The position numbers and the translations under genes are program-made. From Prevotella sp. CAG:1185 (GTDB lineage: Bacteria > Bacteroidota > Bacteroidia > Bacteroidales > Bacteroidaceae), in the NCBI GenBank assembly GCA_000436695.1, contig HF992606.1:12545-31339 (forward strand): DNA of 18,795 nucleotides, read 5' to 3'. The notes under the pieces are model-generated. The model worked only from the letters and a program-made list of their open reading frames with translations, searched no databases and was not told the origin of the DNA. Each line of letters opens with the position of its first letter. Within the stretch, counting starts at the first letter, position 1. Of this stretch, positions 14,513 through 18,795 are shown in pieces.

Positions 14513-16210
14513 ATGAAAACCATTAATAAAATTTTCAGTACTATACTGATAATGTTTTTAGGCTTTTCTGCCGTTTCTTGTACAGATGGAAACGACTGGG
14601 GCATAGACAGTGCTTTCGACAGATTGTTTGGAGTTGGTTCAGATGATATATCTGTTGAGACAACAGCAACAACTGCCACTGTTACTTTCTCGGCAATGTC
14701 TGCTACAAGTGATTCTTTGTATTTCGTGATTGAAGTTAGTAAAGATTCACTCTATGACGAAGTTGCCATGGGTGGCGCCCGTGCCAAGGTGTTTGGCTTG
14801 AACAAGGAGATAACAAAATCGCCTTGTGTGCTTACAGGACTTGATGGCGACACCAAGTATTACATGCGAATAAAGACGATGTCTGATACTAAGTCTGAGT
14901 CAAAGTGGGTTTATTATAAGGACGGTGAATCATTCAAGACTGCTGCAGAGCAGATCTTTGATGATGTTTTGGCTGATGACTACACAGATTCTCAAGTAAC
15001 GTTGCGTTGGAATGCGCCTGCTGATTCTGTTACCAACATTAAGATAGTTCAGGGAACAGATACTACAGATTATGTACTTACTGATGAAGACAAGGCCAAC
15101 CGGACTCATACATTCACAGGTCTTGCTCCTCTGACAACTTACACATTCATAATCTATAATGGAGAGGCTAAGCGTGGAACTCAGACTGTAACAACAACAG
15201 CTGCTCCTCCTGCTGCAAGTTATACAGAATACCTTGATGCAAATGTAACAAGACTCAACCAGGCACTTATGGATGAAATCTATGCCAAGGCTCAGGCTGA
15301 GGCCGGTGGAAGTTCAAACATCAGCGTAACAATTGTATTCCCGGCTGACAAGACTATCGAAATCATTGGCGATGACACTGAGAGTGAACCAGGTGCTCTT
15401 AAGGTACCAGACGGAATGTCTGTCAACTTCTTCGGTCGTGGCGGTGGTGAAACACCTGTGCTTCGTCTGCTTAAGAGCATTGACATTGCCGGCTCACATA
15501 ATTATGTAACATTCCAGCATTTGAAGATTGTTGATGACGGTTCAGGTGCAAATTATCTGATTAACCAGAGCAATGCTTGTACTGTAGACCAGCTGACATT
15601 CACTGACTGTGAAATATCAGGAATGAAGAACACCTTCTTCCGTCTGCAGGGTAGCGAGGCCAAAGTTATTAACAATTTGGTTATCAGCGATTGCTTGGTA
15701 CATGACTTAGGTTCTGGATATTCATTCATCCATATTGACGACAATGGTAACCAGGCTGTTTATGTTAACAACATCAAGATGGAGAACAGTACATTCTGGA
15801 ACATCTGTGTTGGTGGTAAGACATTCATCTACAGTGAAAAGGTTAACATGAATTCTATTGAACTTGCTTCTTGTACGTTCTATAACAACAATGGTAACGG
15901 ACAGTATTTCATCGACTTCAACGATAAGGGTTATGGTCCTGAGGTATTCACTGTAAGCAACTGTGTATTCGGAAAGACTCCTGATGAGGCAACAAACAAG
16001 AACATACGTGCAAAGATTGAGCCTGAAGTTGTAAATACTTATTGCGCAAGCGACTTCTATAAGTCTAAAGGCTTCCCGAACATAATGATTCTTGACTATG
16101 CTTCAGACAAGCTGTTTGTTGATCCGGCAAATGCTGACTTCCACTTCAAAACTGGTACAATAGAAAATGCCGGTGCCGGTGATCCAAGATGGTGGCCGGT
16201 GGCTGAATAA
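14513..16210 (+). CDS. Surface lipoprotein, two Fn3-like domains plus predicted beta-helix (DUF4957/DUF5123 type)
   Basis: A 565-residue lipoprotein in the SusE/SGBP position. The lipobox is AVSC (Cys23), followed by TDGND. Residues about 43-143 and 146-232 are Fn3-like (CVLTGLDGDTKYYMRIKTMS and HTFTGLAPLTTYTFIIYNGE, the latter leading to a TTAAPP linker). Residues about 240-540 show the repeating short strands and Asn/Cys-containing turns of a right-handed parallel beta-helix, for example FTDCEISGMKNTFFRLQG and ENSTFWNICVGGKTFIY. The end AGDPRWWPV is typical of DUF5123 proteins as I recall them. I see no pectate-lyase or GH28 catalytic motif, so binding of homogalacturonan is more likely than cleavage. 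A lyase with unrecognised residues cannot be excluded. It is co-transcribed with susC and susD and followed by a terminator. Confidence 0.8.
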   Translation: MKTINKIFSTILIMFLGFSAVSCTDGNDWGIDSAFDRLFGVGSDDISVETTATTATVTFSAMSATSDSLYFVIEVSKDSLYDEVAMGGARAKVFGLNKEITKSPCVLTGLDGDTKYYMRIKTMSDTKSESKWVYYKDGESFKTAAEQIFDDVLADDYTDSQVTLRWNAPADSVTNIKIVQGTDTTDYVLTDEDKANRTHTFTGLAPLTTYTFIIYNGEAKRGTQTVTTTAAPPAASYTEYLDANVTRLNQALMDEIYAKAQAEAGGSSNISVTIVFPADKTIEIIGDDTESEPGALKVPDGMSVNFFGRGGGETPVLRLLKSIDIAGSHNYVTFQHLKIVDDGSGANYLINQSNACTVDQLTFTDCEISGMKNTFFRLQGSEAKVINNLVISDCLVHDLGSGYSFIHIDDNGNQAVYVNNIKMENSTFWNICVGGKTFIYSEKVNMNSIELASCTFYNNNGNGQYFIDFNDKGYGPEVFTVSNCVFGKTPDEATNKNIRAKIEPEVVNTYCASDFYKSKGFPNIMILDYASDKLFVDPANADFHFKTGTIENAGAGDPRWWPVAE

Positions 16211-16232
16211 TAGCATACTGATTTAATATTAA

Positions 16233-16264
16233 GAGGGGCAGTGTTATTCACTGCTCCTCTTTTT
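16233..16264 (+). terminator. Terminator of the susC-susD-lipoprotein operon
   Basis: GAGGGGCAGTG (16233-16243) pairs with CACTGCTCCTC (16249-16259), an 11-bp stem with one G-U pair, 5-nt loop, then TTTTT at 16260-16264. It lies 22 bp after the stop codon. Confidence 0.9.
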
Positions 16265-16376
16265 GTTTTCATATATTTGTTGATTTTATTTAATTGGTTT
16301 GTGAATATATCAAACTTCAGTATTTAAATATTTGTAAAAATAATGACAATGTCTATGAGCTTTTATTGTATTTTGC

Positions 16377-16384
16377 TAATTTTG
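16377..16384 (+). promoter_or_regulatory. Probable -7 element for the polygalacturonase gene
   Basis: TAATTTTG matches TAnnTTTG, 110 bp before the ATG. No clear TTTG lies 19-21 bp upstream. Because a strong terminator precedes it, the gene needs a promoter in this 280-bp gap, and this is the best candidate. Nothing else is recognisable in 16265-16493. Confidence 0.5.
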
Positions 16385-16493
16385 CAGAAGATATAATCTT
16401 TAGTCTTGATTCTACTGTCAGATGAAACATTAATCATTATTAAAATAAACGCGTAATAAACAAATCAAAAAATAAAAACATTAAAAGTCTGGT

Positions 16494-18452
16494 ATGAATA
16501 AATTTGTATTTAAAGCGGCGCTGTTATGTGCCTTGGTATTACCTTTGTCTGCAAGCGCCGACGGGGTGGATAATGAAGCAAATGAGCAGAACACACCCGA
16601 AGGATGGACAGCCGTTCAGCTTCCCGTGTTGCCTGAAATAACTTCATCTAACACATTTGACATCACATCTTATGGCGCTTCAACTTCTTCAAATGACAAT
16701 ACTACTGCCATACAGAAAGCTCTCAATGCAGTGCCTTCAACAGGCGGCAAAGTTGTCATTCCTGCCGGGACATGGCTTTGTGGTCCAATTCATTTAAAGT
16801 CGAAAACAATATTATATCTTTCGGCTGGCGCAACGCTTAAGATGTTGCCTTATGGGCAGTATCCATCAACTACAACCGGCGGAAAAGAATATGACAACTT
16901 TATCAGCAACGGCAGCTCATCTATAACAGATGTCGTTATTGAAGGCGAGGATAAGCAGACCTCTGTTATCGACGGACAAGGCGAAGCATGGTGGATTGCA
17001 TACGAAAACGACAAGGACATAAAGCGCGGTGCGATGATACGCTTTAAGAAAGGCTCTCGTTTCCTTATAAAAAATCTGACTGTAAAGAATGCTCCCGGTG
17101 TGAACATAACAATAAGCCAAAACGGCAATGCGAGCCATGCTACGATACATGATGTAATCATTCGTGAGCCGTCTTCGTCGGCAACTGACGTGCAGAAGTC
17201 GCACAATACAGACGGAATATCAATGTGGGGACCATACATCAACATCTATAACTGTGATATCAGCAACGGCGACGATAATGTGGTGGCTGACACGGATGCA
17301 CGTTATGTTCATGTTTGGAACTGTAAATTCGGCGACGGACATGGCGCGTCAATAGGAAGCTATACAGAAAACCTGAACAACATAATATATGAAGACTGTA
17401 CGTTTAACGGCACTGACAGTGGTTTCAGACTTAAATCTCAGCGCGGCCGAAGCGGTGATGTGCATGATATAATCTTCAGAAACTGCACAATGACAGGCGT
17501 TAAGAATCCTGTTTATATAGAATGTTGGTACGACAAGAGCACAAAGCCGGTGCCTTCAGAGGCAGAAGCAGAGCCTGTGACAAGCACGACACCTGCATTC
17601 CGTGATATTCTGATACAGAATGTTGTGTCTACAGGAACGCCATATAACACAAGTGCGAAAGCTTATTTCCCGGTTTATATTTACGGATTGCCCGAGAGTT
17701 ATGTCAAGAACGTAACATTCGACAACGTTCAGATTGAGACACAGAAGGGTATGTTCCTTGCTTACTGTAACGTGAACTTTATTAACGGATGCAAGATAAC
17801 CAACTCTAAAACACCGGGAAAACTCATTGAGACAAGCTATGAAGCCGACATTGAAGGCGACTATACCGGTTCGGGTTATGTGCCTGGCGAAGGCGATCCT
17901 GTTACATACATGCTCGATGCAAGTACGGCAACATGCGAGAGCGGAGCTACTGAATGGACATTCAGCAACGGATGTTCGATAATCTCAGAGTCGGGCGACC
18001 GTGGATATGCTGCTGCAAAGAACAACACCATTAAGTTTTCGCGCAACTATGTGTTCACTATAAACCTGCCTGCAAATGTAAGCGTAAGCAAGGTCGCATT
18101 TACCGGTTATTGCAACAAAAACGACAAGACGTCATATCTGAAATCGCTCAATGGCGTAACTTATGATGAAGCAGACTATGTGTTTCCGGCACTTAACGCA
18201 ACTCCAAATACTGCCACATATAGTATCGACCTTGACAATCCTGCAGTAGGTTCGTTGTCGTTTGAATTCTCTGGTGATGACCAGACGGCTGCTTCAATTG
18301 TGCTTCATGGTAATGTTGCCACGGCTATCACTGATGTCATGGCCGATAAAAAGGGCAATGGCAAGATATATAACATACAGGGCATGGCTGTAAAGAATGC
18401 TGACAAGTCAGGTCTGTATATATGTAACGGCAAAAAGTTCATCGTTAAATAG
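16494..18452 (+). CDS. Polygalacturonase (GH28) with C-terminal beta-sandwich and sorting-like tail
   Basis: A 652-residue secreted enzyme hydrolysing alpha-1,4 galacturonan by inversion. The signal peptide ends at about residue 22 (SASA|DG, no lipobox). The beta-helix about 54-445 opens with FDITSYGA and PSTGGKVVIPAGTW. All four GH28 motifs are present: NTDG (Asp240), NGDDN (Asp260, Asp261), GHGASIGS (His283) and RLK (Arg312, Lys314). The last motif is RLKSQ rather than the common RIKT. Residues about 460-608 form a second beta-sandwich (EWTFSNGCSI ... KFSRNYVFTI) resembling accessory modules of Prevotella pectin enzymes, perhaps for binding. The tail at 611-652 (IYNIQGMAVKN ... LYICNGKKFIVK) matches those of the CE8 and the small secreted protein. 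It works downstream of the methylesterase. Exo or endo action, or rhamnogalacturonan specificity, cannot be read from sequence. Confidence 0.93.
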   Translation: MNKFVFKAALLCALVLPLSASADGVDNEANEQNTPEGWTAVQLPVLPEITSSNTFDITSYGASTSSNDNTTAIQKALNAVPSTGGKVVIPAGTWLCGPIHLKSKTILYLSAGATLKMLPYGQYPSTTTGGKEYDNFISNGSSSITDVVIEGEDKQTSVIDGQGEAWWIAYENDKDIKRGAMIRFKKGSRFLIKNLTVKNAPGVNITISQNGNASHATIHDVIIREPSSSATDVQKSHNTDGISMWGPYINIYNCDISNGDDNVVADTDARYVHVWNCKFGDGHGASIGSYTENLNNIIYEDCTFNGTDSGFRLKSQRGRSGDVHDIIFRNCTMTGVKNPVYIECWYDKSTKPVPSEAEAEPVTSTTPAFRDILIQNVVSTGTPYNTSAKAYFPVYIYGLPESYVKNVTFDNVQIETQKGMFLAYCNVNFINGCKITNSKTPGKLIETSYEADIEGDYTGSGYVPGEGDPVTYMLDASTATCESGATEWTFSNGCSIISESGDRGYAAAKNNTIKFSRNYVFTINLPANVSVSKVAFTGYCNKNDKTSYLKSLNGVTYDEADYVFPALNATPNTATYSIDLDNPAVGSLSFEFSGDDQTAASIVLHGNVATAITDVMADKKGNGKIYNIQGMAVKNADKSGLYICNGKKFIVK

Positions 18453-18482
18453 TACTGATAAATTTTTAATGTAAACATATCA

Positions 18483-18530
18483 GCCGGTCTTTATGGGACA
18501 TACAACATTCCGTGAAGGCCGGCAAATTTT
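18483..18530 (+). terminator. Probable terminator after the polygalacturonase gene
   Basis: GCCGGTCTT (18483-18491) pairs with AAGGCCGGC (18515-18523), nine pairs including one T-G, around a 23-nt loop, followed by AAATTTT. It lies 30 bp after the stop. Confidence 0.65.
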
Positions 18531-18795
18531 ATATTCAGGCTATTCCAAAAGCCATAATTAAGTTGCCAGGAGTTTTATTTTCTTATTTCTTGTTTTCCTT
18601 TCTGTTATCATCAATATGCATATTTTATGTTGTCGTCAAGCATCTTAATGTTGCTCGGCAAAGGAATCTTGACGCCTTTATAATTTTTATGTTTCTTTGT
18701 TTTCTTCAACAGTTATGTGGTTTTTCTTTTTAGTATAATTGAATCATATTGTCACAATAATACAAAATGAATGTCCGCATGTTCCCAAATTAGCA
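18531..18795. other. Intergenic end of the window, no gene supported
   Basis: T-rich on the + strand, with stop codons in all frames within short distances on both strands. A 7-bp inverted repeat, CGTCAAG (18634-18640) with CTTGACG (18668-18674), is the only structure seen. An open frame at 18512-18733 begins with GTG inside the terminator hairpin and lacks coding character. Confidence 0.6.

Noticed and set aside
18512..18733. 73-codon + strand open frame with a hydrophobic stretch
   Set aside because: It starts with GTG inside the terminator hairpin of the GH28 gene; the hydrophobicity follows from T-rich DNA.
1..18795. tRNA, rRNA or known riboswitch
   Set aside because: No cloverleaf with a conserved TTCRA loop, no rRNA stretch and no recognisable riboswitch core was seen on either strand by eye; a covariance search was not possible.

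Overview
The window looks like a chromosome segment from a Bacteroidota gut or rumen bacterium, most likely Prevotella or a close relative. The evidence is a SusC/SusD pair, promoters of the Bacteroides type (TTTG, about 20 bp, TAnnTTTG), A/T-rich starts without clear Shine-Dalgarno sequences, and short C-terminal tails of the form YNxxGxxV...KGIxI...GKK that I associate with secreted Prevotella enzymes. The genus is an inference.

Layout. (1) Positions 1-2633 are a tight housekeeping cluster on the + strand: the C-terminal end of a RapZ-C-domain protein, a MurU-like sugar-1-phosphate nucleotidyltransferase, and guaA (GMP synthase). guaA is broken in this sequence by a 34-bp insertion made of a 29-bp tandem copy plus five G. 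Removing it restores a 514-residue protein. A strong terminator follows. (2) Positions 2728-3294 are non-coding but highly patterned. A 185-bp element has exact mirror symmetry in the placement of eight ACTCRTCAC 9-mers. Next comes a 121-bp array of eleven 11-bp half-units with alternating CTTTT and AAAAG tracts, then a promoter. (3) Positions 3295-4538 hold two tandem paralogues, each with its own copied promoter. They encode small secreted proteins with a carboxypeptidase-regulatory-like domain and a TonB-box-like motif but no barrel. (4) Positions 4609-5292, on the - strand, encode a small secreted beta-sandwich protein, with a bidirectional terminator between it and the preceding gene. (5) Positions 5697-18452 are a pectin utilisation locus: a large modular pectin methylesterase (CE8), SusC, SusD, a lipoprotein with a predicted beta-helix in the SusE/SGBP position, and a GH28 polygalacturonase. 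(6) Positions 18453-18795 contain a terminator and no convincing gene.

How the locus probably works (from family knowledge): CE8 removes methyl esters from homogalacturonan, and GH28 cuts the exposed polygalacturonate. SusD and the beta-helix lipoprotein hold the chain at the cell surface, and SusC imports oligosaccharides with energy from TonB. Promoter and terminator positions suggest three transcription units: CE8 alone, susC-susD-lipoprotein, and GH28 alone. No regulator (HTCS, ECF sigma/anti-sigma), debranching enzyme or pectate lyase lies inside the window, so the locus may continue to the right.

The coding content belongs to known families. The least explained signals are the 2784-2968 dyad element, the 3028-3148 phased array, the duplicated barrel-less proteins beside them, and the C-terminal tail shared by three exported proteins.
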